From NCBI RefSeq assembly GCF_029813775.1, contig NZ_JARVKW010000027.1:43315-107314 (forward strand): a stretch of DNA of 64,000 bases, written 5' to 3'. The position numbers and the translations under genes are program-made. The DNA comes from Streptomyces sp. DH24. GTDB lineage: Bacteria; Actinomycetota; Actinomycetes; Streptomycetales; Streptomycetaceae. The notes below the pieces were generated by a model. That model saw only the letters and a list, made by a program, of their open reading frames with translations. It was not told where the DNA came from and made no database searches. Shown here piece by piece: positions 8,837-17,797 of this stretch; position 1 is the stretch's first letter, and the number at the start of each line of letters is the position of its first letter.

Positions 8837-10069
8837 ATGCCTTCCGCACTCCCCGACGGCGAGCCCGTCCCCGACGACGGCGCACTGCCCCCGCACGCGC
8901 TCGCCGGGGCCGCGGACCGCCCCCTCGGGTTCTACCTGCACGTCCCGTACTGCGCGTCCCGCTGCGGCTACTGCGACTTCAACACCTACACCGCGACCGA
9001 GCTGCGCGGCACCGGCGGCGTCCTCGCCTCCCGCGACAACTACGCGGTCACGCTGACCGACGAGATCCGCCTCGCCCGCAAGGTCCTCGGCGACGACCCG
9101 CGCCAGGTCAGCACGGTGTTCGTCGGCGGCGGCACCCCGACGCTGCTGGCCGCCGCCGATCTCGTACGGATGCTGGCGGCGATCCGCGACGAGTTCGGGC
9201 TGGCCGCGGGCGCGGAGATCACGACGGAGGCCAACCCCGAGTCCGTCGACCCCGCCTACCTGGCGGCGCTGAGGGCCGGCGGCTTCAACCGGATCTCCTT
9301 CGGCATGCAGAGCGCGAGGCAGCACGTCCTGCGCGTCCTGGACCGCACGCACACGCCCGGCCGCCCCGAGCGCTGCGTCGCCGAGGCCCACGCGGCCGGG
9401 TTCGAGCACGTCAACCTCGACCTGATCTACGGCACGCCCGGCGAGTCCGACGACGACTGGCGGGCCTCGCTGGACGCGGCGCTCGGGGCCGGCCCGGACC
9501 ACGTGTCGGCGTACGCGCTGATCGTCGAGGAGGGGACGCAGCTCGCGCGGCGGATCCGGCGGGGCGAGATCCCGATGACCGACGACGACGTCCACGCCGA
9601 CCGGTATCTCATGGCCGAGGAGGCGCTGTCCTCGGCGGGCTTCGAGTGGTACGAGGTGTCGAACTGGGCGCGGTCCGAGGCGGGCCGGTGTCTGCACAAC
9701 GAGCTGTACTGGCGCGGGGCCGACTGGTGGGGCGCGGGCCCCGGCGCGCACAGCCACGTGGGCGGCGTGCGCTGGTGGAACGTGAAGCATCCCGGGGCGT
9801 ACGCGGCGGCGCTGGCGGCGGGGCGCTCGCCGGGCGCGGGCCGGGAACTGCTGACGGACGAGGACCGCCGGGTCGAGCGGGTCCTGCTGGAGCTGCGGCT
9901 GCGGGACGGGGTGCCGCTGTCCCTGCTGCGGGAGGCCGGACTCGCGGCGTCCCGGCGGGCGCTGGCGGACGGGCTCCTGGACGCCGGGCCCTACGAGGAG
10001 GGGCGCGCGGCGCTGACCCTGCGGGGGCGGCTGCTGGCCGACGCGGTGGTGCGGGACCTGGTGGACTGA
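8837..10069 (+). CDS. hemW: radical SAM coproporphyrinogen III oxidase-like HemW, heme chaperone
   Basis: 410 residues from ATG 8837; ATG 8828 in frame would add three residues. GACAAT ends 7 nt before 8837, suggesting a leaderless start. HemW is a radical SAM protein once annotated as oxygen-independent coproporphyrinogen oxidase and now viewed as a heme-delivery protein. The cluster motif is CxxxCxYC (YCASRCGYCDF) near residues 45-55, with the extra downstream Cys (CD-F context) typical of HemN/HemW. GGGTPTLL and the C-terminal HemN_C helices are present. True HemN N-terminal residues are lacking, which favours HemW. In streptomycetes it lies near hrcA-dnaJ, as here. Confidence 0.92.
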   Translation: MPSALPDGEPVPDDGALPPHALAGAADRPLGFYLHVPYCASRCGYCDFNTYTATELRGTGGVLASRDNYAVTLTDEIRLARKVLGDDPRQVSTVFVGGGTPTLLAAADLVRMLAAIRDEFGLAAGAEITTEANPESVDPAYLAALRAGGFNRISFGMQSARQHVLRVLDRTHTPGRPERCVAEAHAAGFEHVNLDLIYGTPGESDDDWRASLDAALGAGPDHVSAYALIVEEGTQLARRIRRGEIPMTDDDVHADRYLMAEEALSSAGFEWYEVSNWARSEAGRCLHNELYWRGADWWGAGPGAHSHVGGVRWWNVKHPGAYAAALAAGRSPGAGRELLTDEDRRVERVLLELRLRDGVPLSLLREAGLAASRRALADGLLDAGPYEEGRAALTLRGRLLADAVVRDLVD

Positions 10070-10077
10070 GGGGTGAG

Positions 10078-10095
10078 TCCCCGCACGAGCGGGGA
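10078..10095. terminator. short hairpin after hemW
   Basis: Stem TCCCCGC-ACGA-GCGGGGA, 7 bp, 8 bp after the hemW stop and before the convergent DUF3097 gene. It superficially resembles a type I-E CRISPR repeat but occurs once only. Confidence 0.55.
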
Positions 10096-10196
10096 GCCCG
10101 ACCTGCTCGGCCGGGTCGACGAGTTGACCGACGGACCATCTCCGCGTGGGCGCAGAGCAGTCCGCCAGGTCCGGTGGGTCAATGACTCGCCCGGCT

Positions 10197-11054
10197 TCAG
10201 GGCACGGTCACGTGATCGATGAGGTGCTCCACACACCTCAGCAGTTCCGGCTCCAAGTCCTTGTATGAGCGGACCTTGGACAGGATGTGCTGCCATGCCG
10301 CACCGGTGTTTTCCGGCCAGCCCAGGGCGCGGCACACGCCCTTCTTCCAGTCCTGGCCGTGCGGCACGCGGGGCCACGCCCCGATGCCCAGGGCCGACGG
10401 CTTCACGGCCTCCCAGACGTCGATGTACGGATGGCCCACGACCAGGGCGTGCTCGCTGGTCACCGACTGGGCGATGCGCCATTCCTTCGAGCCCGGGACC
10501 AGGTGGTCCACCAGGACGCCGAGGCGCGCGTCGGGGCCGGGGGAGAAGTCCGCGACGATCGACGGCAGGTCGTCCACGCCCTCCAGGTACTCCACGACCA
10601 CGCCCTCGATGCGCAGGTCGTCGCCCCACACCTTCTCGACCAGTTCGGCGTCGTGCCGGCCCTCGACGTAGATGCGGCCGGCGCGGGCCACGCGCGCGCG
10701 TGCGCCGGGGACGGCCACCGAGCCGGACGCCGTACGGGTGGGCCGTACGGGACCGCCGGCCGGTTTCACCAGGGTCACCACCCTGCCCTCCAGCAGGAAG
10801 CCGCGCGGCTCCAGCGGGAACACCCGGTGCTTGCCGAAGCGGTCCTCCAGGGTCACCGTGCCCGCCTCGCAGCCGATCACCGCGCCGCAGAAACCGGTGC
10901 CGGGCTCCTCCACGACCAGACCGGGCTCCGCGGGGACCTCCGGGACGGGCCTGGGCTTCTTCCACGGCGGGGTCAGGTCCGGCGAATACCGGCGAGGGCG
11001 CGGGCCCGAAGGGCCCTCACCGGAAGGGCGGTGGTGGGAGACGGGTGGGCGCAT
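10197..11054 (-). CDS. DUF3097 family protein
   Basis: 285 residues. The sequence matches the actinobacterial DUF3097 family: YSPDLTPPWKKP near the N-terminus, RIYVEGRHDAELVEKVWGDDLR at about 130-152, and the conserved core PYIDVWEAVKP and GQDWKKGVCRALGW further on. The VEGRHDAELVEKVWG stretch resembles a Toprim-like acidic strand-helix, so a nucleic-acid role is possible; this is inference. A TATCGT hexamer 7 nt before the ATG suggests a leaderless transcript. The next gene upstream on this strand, the MBL hydrolase, ends 34 bp away and may share transcription. Biochemical function is unknown. Confidence 0.85.
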   Translation of the reverse strand: MRPPVSHHRPSGEGPSGPRPRRYSPDLTPPWKKPRPVPEVPAEPGLVVEEPGTGFCGAVIGCEAGTVTLEDRFGKHRVFPLEPRGFLLEGRVVTLVKPAGGPVRPTRTASGSVAVPGARARVARAGRIYVEGRHDAELVEKVWGDDLRIEGVVVEYLEGVDDLPSIVADFSPGPDARLGVLVDHLVPGSKEWRIAQSVTSEHALVVGHPYIDVWEAVKPSALGIGAWPRVPHGQDWKKGVCRALGWPENTGAAWQHILSKVRSYKDLEPELLRCVEHLIDHVTVP

Positions 11055-11088
11055 TCGAACGACGATAGGAGAAGCGGCCGTCCGGCGA

Positions 11089-11814
11089 TCACGACACGCC
11101 GAAACGCGCCGCCAGCTCGTCGCGCTGCGCCCGCACGAACGCCGCGCCCACCACCGCTCCGTGACCGGGCACGTACAGCGCGTCCTCGCCGCCGAGGGAG
11201 AGCAGCCGGTCCAGCGCGGCAGGCCACCGCGCCGGCACGGCGTCCGGGCCGGCCTGCGGTTCGCCGGACTGCTCGACGAGGTCGCCGCAGAAGACCACCT
11301 CGCGGTCGCCGGGGACCAGGACGACGAGGTCGTGCGCCGTGTGGCCCGGGCCCACGTTCGCCAGCAGGACCTGCCGGCCGCCGCCCAGGTCGAGCGTCCA
11401 CTCGCCGCTGACCAGGTGACGGGGCGGGGCGAGCGCGTCGGCGGCCTCCTGCGCGGTCGGCGCGTCCAGCCCGTGGCGCACCGCGTCCGCGCGCAGCTCC
11501 TCCCGTCCGCGCGGCCCGAACAGCGCGTCCACGCCCACCGCGCCGTACACCTCCGCCCCCGCGAGGGCCGGGGCGCCGAGGACGTGGTCGAAGTGCGGGT
11601 GGGTCAGCGCGAGATGCGTCACACGGTGACCGGTGAGCCGTTCCGCCTGCTCCCGCAGCCGGGCGCCCTCCGCGAGGTGGGACCCGGCGTCGATCAGCAG
11701 CGCGGCGCCGGTGCCGACGACGAGCCCGGCCGTGCAGTCCCAGCCCGGCAGCCGGCACCGGCCCACTCCGCCGGCCAGGTGCTCCCACCCCAGCTCTTCC
11801 CAAGTCACCGTCAT
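11089..11814 (-). CDS. MBL-fold metallo-hydrolase
   Basis: 241 residues. Metallo-beta-lactamase fold with the metal motif HPHFDH near residue 72, an upstream strand ending in LIDAGSH, a third ligand region GPGHTAHDLV, the bridging Asp in VFCGDLVE, and a final VPGHG His. These are the expected zinc ligands of a working hydrolase of the glyoxalase II/hydroxyacyl-hydrolase type. The substrate cannot be told. No signal peptide, so cytosolic. TAGCGT lies 6 nt before the ATG. It is divergent from hrcA and its promoter region abuts the hrcA promoter. Confidence 0.85.
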   Translation of the reverse strand: MTVTWEELGWEHLAGGVGRCRLPGWDCTAGLVVGTGAALLIDAGSHLAEGARLREQAERLTGHRVTHLALTHPHFDHVLGAPALAGAEVYGAVGVDALFGPRGREELRADAVRHGLDAPTAQEAADALAPPRHLVSGEWTLDLGGGRQVLLANVGPGHTAHDLVVLVPGDREVVFCGDLVEQSGEPQAGPDAVPARWPAALDRLLSLGGEDALYVPGHGAVVGAAFVRAQRDELAARFGVS

Positions 11815-11868
11815 ACGGCGACGCTAGCTGCTGACGTCACGCTCCGGCACGGCGGCGTGGGACCGGCC

Positions 11869-11899
11869 TTGCCCCCGGTGCACCCCACGGCCGTACACT
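11869..11899 (+). promoter_or_regulatory. hrcA-dnaJ promoter
   Basis: TTGCCC (11869-11874) and TACACT (11894-11899) separated by 19 bp resemble a housekeeping sigma-HrdB promoter. The expected start near 11906 places the CIRCE operator in the first transcribed bases. Confidence 0.6.
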
Positions 11900-11912
11900 T
11901 GGCCGGGGAAGT

Positions 11913-11939
11913 CTGGCACTCGCACGCGCCGAGTGCCAG
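11913..11939. promoter_or_regulatory. CIRCE operator (HrcA-binding site)
   Basis: Perfect inverted repeat CTGGCACTC-N9-GAGTGCCAG, the high-GC variant of the CIRCE consensus TTAGCACTC-N9-GAGTGCTAA. It sits between the promoter and the hrcA start, so HrcA should repress its own operon, with release on heat shock. Confidence 0.95.
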
Positions 11940-11973
11940 GGGCGGCGGCGGACGACAGCTGGAGGTGTGCGCG

Positions 11974-12990
11974 GTGCTCAGTGAACGCAGGCTTCAGGTG
12001 TTGCGCGCGATCGTCCAGGACTACGTCGGCACCGAGGAGCCCGTCGGTTCCAAGGCGCTCACCGAGCGTCACAACCTCGGCGTCTCCCCGGCCACCGTGC
12101 GCAACGACATGGCGGCCCTGGAGGACGAGGGGTTCATCGCGCAGCCGCACACCAGCGCGGGGCGCATCCCCACCGACAAGGGGTACCGCCTGTTCGTGGA
12201 CAAGCTCGCCGGCGTCAAGCCGATGAGCCCGCCCGAGCGGCGCGCCATCCAGAACTTCCTGGAGGGTGCCGTCGACCTCGACGACGTCGTGGCCCGCACG
12301 GTGCGGCTGCTCGCGCAGCTCACCCGGCAGGTCGCCGTCGTGCAGTACCCGTCGCTGACCCGTTCGACCGTGCGGCACGTGGAGCTGCTGTCCCTCGCGC
12401 CGGCGCGGGTGATGCTCGTGCTGATCACGGACACCGGCCGGGTCGAGCAGCGGGTCGTGGACTGCCCGGCGCCGTTCGGCGAGATGGCGCTCGCGGATCT
12501 GCGGGCGCGGCTCAACAGCCGGGTCGCGGGCCGTCGTTTCACGGACGTGCCGACCCTGGTGGAGGATCTGCCGGAGGCCTTCGAGGCCGAGGACCGCGGT
12601 ACGGTCTCGACGGTGCTGTCGACCCTCCTGGAGACGCTCGTCGAGGAGAACGAGGAGCGGCTGATGATCGGCGGCACCGCCAATCTGACGCGCTTCGGGC
12701 ACGACTTCCCCCTCACGATCCGGCCCGTCCTTGAGGCGCTGGAGGAGCAGGTGGTGCTCCTGAAGCTGCTCGGCGAGGCGCAGGATCCGGGCGTGACCGT
12801 CCGAATCGGTCACGAGAACGCCCACGAAGGACTCAACTCCACGTCCGTCGTGTCGGTCGGCTACGGTTCGGGCGGCGAGGCGGTTGCCAAGCTCGGCGTG
12901 GTCGGACCGACCCGCATGGACTACCCGGGAACGATGGGAGCGGTACGCGCAGTGGCACGGTACGTCGGACAGATCCTGGCGGAGTCGTAA
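11974..12990 (+). CDS. hrcA: heat-inducible transcription repressor HrcA
   Basis: 338 residues from GTG 11974, with GGAGGT 7 bp upstream. The open frame continues far upstream but the family starts MLSERRLQVLRAIV. HrcA is the CIRCE-binding repressor of groE/dnaK-type heat-shock genes and uses GroEL as folding thermosensor. The N-terminal winged helix (about 1-75) contains VGSKALTERHNLGVSPATVRNDMAALE, the recognition helix; HTSAGRIPTDKGYR follows; the rest is the GAF-like dimerisation part ending VRAVARYVGQILAES. The stop TAA abuts the GTG of dnaJ, so the two genes are translationally coupled under the CIRCE operator. Confidence 0.97.
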   Translation: MLSERRLQVLRAIVQDYVGTEEPVGSKALTERHNLGVSPATVRNDMAALEDEGFIAQPHTSAGRIPTDKGYRLFVDKLAGVKPMSPPERRAIQNFLEGAVDLDDVVARTVRLLAQLTRQVAVVQYPSLTRSTVRHVELLSLAPARVMLVLITDTGRVEQRVVDCPAPFGEMALADLRARLNSRVAGRRFTDVPTLVEDLPEAFEAEDRGTVSTVLSTLLETLVEENEERLMIGGTANLTRFGHDFPLTIRPVLEALEEQVVLLKLLGEAQDPGVTVRIGHENAHEGLNSTSVVSVGYGSGGEAVAKLGVVGPTRMDYPGTMGAVRAVARYVGQILAES

Positions 12991-14127
12991 GTGGCCACGG
13001 ACTATTACGCCGTTCTCGGCGTGCGCCGCGACGCGTCGCAGGAAGAGATCAAGAAGGCTTTCCGGCGGCTCGCTCGCGAGCTGCACCCGGACGTCAACCC
13101 CGATCCGAAGACCCAGGAGCGGTTCAAGGAGATCAACGCCGCCTACGAGGTGCTGTCGGACCCGCAGAAGAAGCAGGTCTACGACCTCGGCGGCGACCCG
13201 CTCTCGCAGGCCGGGGGCGGCGGCGCGGGCGGCTTCGGGGCCGGCGGCTTCGGGAACTTCTCCGACATCATGGACGCGTTCTTCGGTACGGCGTCGCAGC
13301 GCGGACCGCGCTCGCGCACCCGCCGCGGCCAGGACGCGATGATCCGCATCGAGATCGAGCTCGACGAGGCCGCGTTCGGCACGACCAAGGACATCCAGGT
13401 CGACACGGCCGTCGTGTGCACCACGTGCAGCGGCGAGGGCGCCGCCCCGGGCACCTCGGCGCAGACCTGCGACATGTGCCGGGGCCGCGGTGAGGTCTCC
13501 CAGGTCACCCGGTCCTTCCTGGGCCAGGTCATGACCTCGCGGCCCTGCCCGCAGTGCCAGGGCTTCGGCACGGTCGTCCCGACGCCGTGCCCGGAGTGCG
13601 CGGGCGACGGCCGGGTGCGTTCCCGCCGCACGCTGACCGTGAAGATCCCGGCCGGCGTCGACAACGGCACGCGCATCCAGCTCGCCGGCGAGGGCGAGGT
13701 CGGGCCCGGCGGCGGTCCCGCCGGTGACCTGTACGTGGAGATCCACGAGCTGCCCCACTCGCAGTTCCAGCGGCGCGGCGACGACCTGCACTGCACGGTC
13801 ACGCTCCCGATGACGGCGGCGGCCCTCGGCACGAAGGTGCCGCTGGAGACCCTCGACGGCATGGAGGAGGTCGACATCCGTCCCGGCACGCAGTCCGGGC
13901 AGTCGATCCCGCTGCACGGCCGGGGCGTCACGCATCTGCGCGGCGGCGGCCGGGGCGACCTGATCGTCCACGTCGAGGTGCAGACGCCGACCAAGCTGGA
14001 CGTCGAGCAGGAGCGTGTCCTGCGGGAACTGGCCAAGTTGCGCGGTGAGGAGCGGCCCCAGGGGCAGTTCCAGCCCGGGCAGCAGGGACTGTTCTCGCGT
14101 CTGAAGGACGCCTTCAACGGTCGCTGA
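12991..14127 (+). CDS. dnaJ: chaperone protein DnaJ (second, hrcA-linked copy)
   Basis: 378 residues from GTG 12991, immediately after the hrcA stop. J-domain 1-70 with HPD at 32-34; Gly/Phe-rich linker about 72-100; four CxxCxGxG zinc repeats from residue 143 (CTTCSGEG, CDMCRGRG, CPQCQGFG, CPECAGDG), so both zinc sites are complete; C-terminal substrate-binding domain. DnaJ stimulates the ATPase of DnaK and delivers unfolded clients. Streptomycetes carry another dnaJ in the dnaK operon; this hrcA-linked copy is usually called dnaJ2. Regulation through CIRCE is expected. Confidence 0.96.
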   Translation: MATDYYAVLGVRRDASQEEIKKAFRRLARELHPDVNPDPKTQERFKEINAAYEVLSDPQKKQVYDLGGDPLSQAGGGGAGGFGAGGFGNFSDIMDAFFGTASQRGPRSRTRRGQDAMIRIEIELDEAAFGTTKDIQVDTAVVCTTCSGEGAAPGTSAQTCDMCRGRGEVSQVTRSFLGQVMTSRPCPQCQGFGTVVPTPCPECAGDGRVRSRRTLTVKIPAGVDNGTRIQLAGEGEVGPGGGPAGDLYVEIHELPHSQFQRRGDDLHCTVTLPMTAAALGTKVPLETLDGMEEVDIRPGTQSGQSIPLHGRGVTHLRGGGRGDLIVHVEVQTPTKLDVEQERVLRELAKLRGEERPQGQFQPGQQGLFSRLKDAFNGR

Positions 14128-14182
14128 CGGTCAACGGACGGCCCGATTCGGACTTGTTCGGAGGACGTGACAACATGCCGTC

Positions 14183-15253
14183 ATGTCCTCCGCGCTGACC
14201 GATCTCTTCCGTCACCCGATCGTGCAGGCCCCCATGGCGGGCGGCGTCTCCGTGCCGCAGCTCGCCGCCGCCGTGTCCGAGGCGGGCGGGCTCGGTTTCC
14301 TCGCCGCCGGGTACAAGACCGCCGACGGCATGTACCAGGAGATCAAGCAACTGCGGGGACTGACGAACCGGCCCTTCGGCGTCAACCTCTTCATGCCGCA
14401 GCCCGAGTACGCCGACCGGGCCGCGGTCGACGTCTACGCCCACCAGCTCGCCGGTGAGGCCGGCTGGTACGAGACCGAGCTGGGCGACCCGGACAGCGGC
14501 CGCGACGACGGCTTCGACGCCAAGCTCGCGGTGCTGCTGGACAACCCGGTGCCGGTGGTGTCCTTCCACTTCGGCTGCCCCTCGCGGGACGTCCTGGACG
14601 CCCTGCGCCGCGTCGGCACCCGCACCCTGGTCACCGCCACCACCGCCGACGAGGCCCGCGCCGTCGAACGGGCCGGGGCCGACGGCGTGATCGCGCAGGG
14701 CGTGGAGGCGGGCGGCCACCAGGGCACCCACCGGGACATCCCGGAGACGGACGGCTCCGGGCTCGGGCTGCTCTCCCTGGTCGCCCAGGTCCGTGAGGCC
14801 GTCGGTATCCCCGTCGTCGCCGCCGGCGGCATCATGCGCGGCGGCCAGATCGCCGCCGTCCTCGCGGCCGGCGCGAGCGCCGCCCAGCTCGGCACCGCGT
14901 TCCTCGTCACGCCCGAGTCCGGCGCCAGCCCGCTGCACAAGCAGGCGCTGACCAACCCCCTGTTCGTGCGGACGGAGCTGACCCGGGCGTTCTCCGGCCG
15001 GCCGGCGCGCGGCCTGGTCAACCGCTTCCTGCGCGAGCACGGCCCCTACGCGCCCGCCGCGTACCCGGAGATCCACCACCTGACCTCGCCGCTGCGCAAG
15101 GCCGCCGCCAAGGCCGGTGACGCGCAGGGCATGGCCCTGTGGGCGGGCCAGGGGCACCGCATGGCGCGGGAGCTGCCCGCGGGCCAGCTCGTGGAGGTGC
15201 TGGCCGCCGAACTCGCCGCCGCGCGGGCGGTGTTGGCGGGCGGCGCGCGATGA
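14183..15253 (+). CDS. nitronate monooxygenase family flavoprotein
   Basis: 356 residues from ATG 14183. FMN-binding TIM barrel of the nitronate monooxygenase/2-nitropropane dioxygenase family: PIVQAPMAGG at the N-terminus, FGVNLFMPQ near 70, the GVEAGGHQGTH segment near 175 with the His used for proton abstraction, then VVAAGGIMRGGQIAAVLAAGA which closes the FMN phosphate site. It oxidises alkyl nitronates such as propionate 3-nitronate with O2; the physiological substrate is unknown. It overlaps rsmE by ATGA, so the two are co-translated, although their roles look unrelated. Confidence 0.9.
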   Translation: MSSALTDLFRHPIVQAPMAGGVSVPQLAAAVSEAGGLGFLAAGYKTADGMYQEIKQLRGLTNRPFGVNLFMPQPEYADRAAVDVYAHQLAGEAGWYETELGDPDSGRDDGFDAKLAVLLDNPVPVVSFHFGCPSRDVLDALRRVGTRTLVTATTADEARAVERAGADGVIAQGVEAGGHQGTHRDIPETDGSGLGLLSLVAQVREAVGIPVVAAGGIMRGGQIAAVLAAGASAAQLGTAFLVTPESGASPLHKQALTNPLFVRTELTRAFSGRPARGLVNRFLREHGPYAPAAYPEIHHLTSPLRKAAAKAGDAQGMALWAGQGHRMARELPAGQLVEVLAAELAAARAVLAGGAR

Positions 15254-15990
15254 CCGCGCCGGTGTTCGTGGTCGAGCACTTCGACGCCGGTGCCGACGGG
15301 CGTTACGTCCTGGCCGGACCCGAGGGGCGGCACGCGGTCTCCGTCAAGCGGCTGCGCCCCGGCGAGGGCGTCGTCCTCACCGACGGCGCCGGGCGCTGGG
15401 CCGAGGCCGAGGTGGTCGACACGGAGGGCAAGGACCGGCTGGTGGTGCGGCTGGGCGAGGTCGCCGAGGAGCCCGCCGAGTCGCCCCGCATCACCGTCGT
15501 GCAGGCCCTGCCCAAGGGCGACCGGGGCGAACTGGCCGTCGAGACCATGACGGAGGTCGGGGTCGACGCGATCGTGCCCTGGTCGGCGGCCCGCTGCGTC
15601 ACGCAGTGGAAGGGCGAGCGCGGCGCGAAGGCGCTCGGCAAGTGGCGGGCCACCGCCCGTGAGGCCGGCAAGCAGTCCCGCCGCGTGCGGTTCCCGGACG
15701 TCGCGGACGCGGCCACCACCAAGCGGGTCGCCGCGCTGCTCGCGGACGCCGACTTCGCCGCCGTACTGCACGAGAGCGGCGACGAGCCGCTGGCCACCGC
15801 CGAACTGCCCGCGTCCGGCGACATCGTGCTGGTCGTCGGTCCCGAAGGCGGCGTGTCCCCCGAGGAGTTGGCGCTGTTCGAGGAGGCCGGCGCGAGGGCC
15901 TACCGCCTGGGCCGCAGCGTGCTGCGCACCTCGACGGCCGGCACCGCCGCCGCCGCCCTGCTGCTGGGGCGCTCGGGCCGCTGGTCCTGA
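15250..15990 (+). CDS. rsmE: 16S rRNA (uracil1498-N3)-methyltransferase
   Basis: 246 residues; ATG 15250 overlaps the preceding TGA. RsmE methylates U1498 of 16S rRNA using S-adenosylmethionine. The N-terminal PUA-like part (about 1-70) includes GRHAVSVKRLRPGEGV; the C-terminal SPOUT domain carries the trefoil-knot motifs VVGPEGGVSPEEL near 197-210 and LRTSTAGTAAAALL near 226-239. Length and motifs match RsmE. It is convergent with the membrane-protein gene at 16021. Confidence 0.95.
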   Translation: MTAPVFVVEHFDAGADGRYVLAGPEGRHAVSVKRLRPGEGVVLTDGAGRWAEAEVVDTEGKDRLVVRLGEVAEEPAESPRITVVQALPKGDRGELAVETMTEVGVDAIVPWSAARCVTQWKGERGAKALGKWRATAREAGKQSRRVRFPDVADAATTKRVAALLADADFAAVLHESGDEPLATAELPASGDIVLVVGPEGGVSPEELALFEEAGARAYRLGRSVLRTSTAGTAAAALLLGRSGRWS

Positions 15991-16020
15991 CGGCCCCCGG
16001 AGGCCGGGCACCGCCGGGCC

Positions 16021-17685
16021 TCACCCGGCCGGGCACCGCGGCTTCGGCTGGAGCGCGGGTATGAGCTGGACGTCCTCGCGGCGCACCGCGAACGAGTGCA
16101 GCTCGTCCTGTGAACGGCGGTGGGGGGCCCACAGCCAGATCCACTCGCCGGTGGAGCCGAAGGAGAGCACCGCCTGGTCGGTGGGGACCGGGCCGTTGTC
16201 CACGGCCAGCGGCTCGTCCGGCTTCAGCGGGCGCACGCACACCAGCCTGCCCTGCAGGCCGTAGTAATCGGACGGTGTGACGCCCCGCACCATGACGTCG
16301 CGCGCGGCGTCCCGAGCCGCGTCCCAGGCGTTGTCGTTGCCGAGGATCTTGGCGGTGAGGGCGTAGCCCACGGCCAGCAGCGTGGCCAGCACGACGGCGA
16401 ACAGCCGGTACGTGGTGTCCCGGGTCAGGTGGAAGTGGCGCAGCCAGCCCACCAGCGCGACGAAGAACAGGGTGCTGCCCAGGGCGAGCACCATCGGCTC
16501 GGCGGCGGCCAGGTACCTGCCCGTGACCGGGGCGGGCACCACATTCGGGGGGATGTGGAAAAGGGACAGATAGGTGTCGTGCATCTGCCCGCCGAGCCAC
16601 GCGACCATGGACCACACCACGGGGACCGACGCCGGCACCAGCCAGGCCGCGTGCCGGGTGAAGACGGTCCGGCGCAGCGCGAGGGCCACACCGGTACCGG
16701 TGAACGCGACCAGGGCCAGCACCAGCAGCGTCGCCCACATCGTGCCGGGCCGGACGTCGTGTCCCACGAGCGCGCCGAAACCGGCCAGCGCCGTGGTGCC
16801 CGCGACACCCGTGGCCCACTGCGCGGCACGCGAGCGGTCCCGGGTCTCCTTGGCCGTCCGGCCCAGCGGCAGCGCGCCCGCCGTACTGAGCAGCGCGGGC
16901 GGCAGCTTCCACCAGCCGTCCGCCCACGTCACGTACATGCCGCACGCCACCGCGAGCACGATGCCCACGGCGCCCGCGACCAGCCAGGCGCGGTGGACGC
17001 GGCGCTCCTGCGGCGTGCGGGCGAGCGGCGGGTTCTCGTCCGAGTGGCCCGGTACCCGCAGCGCGTGCCGCGCCGGGTCGAAGGCCCGGCCGCCCAGGTC
17101 ACGGGCCGCCAGCTCCGCCCCGGCCGCCTCCCGCGAGTTCGGCCCCGCGGGCACGGTCACGGCCCGCTGCTCGTCCGCCCCGCCGAGCCGGGCCCACAGC
17201 CGGGCGGCGGCCGGCCGGAGCCGCCCGCCGGAGGGCGGGGCCCGGTGTACGTGGTACGTGGTGCGCGGCCCCCGCTCGTGCTCGACCAGTGCCGCGTCCC
17301 GCACCCACGCGCCCAACTCGGCCTGCCGGGCGAGCAGTTCCAGCTGGGCGACCGCCGTGCGGACCGCGCCCAGGCGGGCCCCGTGCAGCCGGACCTCGAC
17401 GATGAGGGCGGCCCGGTGCTCGGCGCGCGGTGCCGCCTCGGCGGGCTCGGCGGGGCGCACGGACCAGCCGCGCTCCTCGAACAGGACGGTGGCGTACGCG
17501 ACTTCGTCGGGGTGGTCCACCACGTCGACCAGCATGCGCACCCGGCGCCGGTGCGGCGGCTGCGGCGGGCCCGCCGCCTGCTCGGCGGGTCCGGCCGGCA
17601 ACTCCTCGGCCTCGGACGAGGCGCGCGGGGCCGGCACGGGCCGGGTGTTCCTGCGGGTGCGGATCCGCGGGGTCGGCGAGGGCAT
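16021..17685 (-). CDS. conserved multi-pass membrane protein of unknown function
   Basis: 554 residues from ATG 17685, chosen for GGAGAAG upstream; a TTG directly before it is the only alternative. The first 230 residues are soluble and Pro/Arg/Ala-rich, with a DVVDHPDEVAYATVLFEERGW segment. From about 245 there are some seven hydrophobic segments (for example AWLVAGAVGIVLAVACGMYV and MWATLLVLALVAFTGTGVAL). A cytosolic or extracellular tail of about 100 residues ends in PKPRCPAG. I recognise it only as a streptomycete membrane protein. No catalytic motif is visible. Confidence 0.75.
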   Translation of the reverse strand: MPSPTPRIRTRRNTRPVPAPRASSEAEELPAGPAEQAAGPPQPPHRRRVRMLVDVVDHPDEVAYATVLFEERGWSVRPAEPAEAAPRAEHRAALIVEVRLHGARLGAVRTAVAQLELLARQAELGAWVRDAALVEHERGPRTTYHVHRAPPSGGRLRPAAARLWARLGGADEQRAVTVPAGPNSREAAGAELAARDLGGRAFDPARHALRVPGHSDENPPLARTPQERRVHRAWLVAGAVGIVLAVACGMYVTWADGWWKLPPALLSTAGALPLGRTAKETRDRSRAAQWATGVAGTTALAGFGALVGHDVRPGTMWATLLVLALVAFTGTGVALALRRTVFTRHAAWLVPASVPVVWSMVAWLGGQMHDTYLSLFHIPPNVVPAPVTGRYLAAAEPMVLALGSTLFFVALVGWLRHFHLTRDTTYRLFAVVLATLLAVGYALTAKILGNDNAWDAARDAARDVMVRGVTPSDYYGLQGRLVCVRPLKPDEPLAVDNGPVPTDQAVLSFGSTGEWIWLWAPHRRSQDELHSFAVRREDVQLIPALQPKPRCPAG

Positions 17686-17797
17686 CAACGCTTCTCCGGG
17701 TGCGGGAGGTCGGGACCGCCCGATTGTGTCAGCGCGCGACGCGGAGTGGCCGTATGCGCCCTACCGCCGCAGCCCCAGCGGTGGCAGGCTGCCGTCC

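Noticed and set aside
10078..10095. Possible type I-E CRISPR repeat (TCCCCGCACGAGCGGGGA)
   Set aside because: Only one copy, no spacers or cas genes; it fits a simple terminator after hemW.
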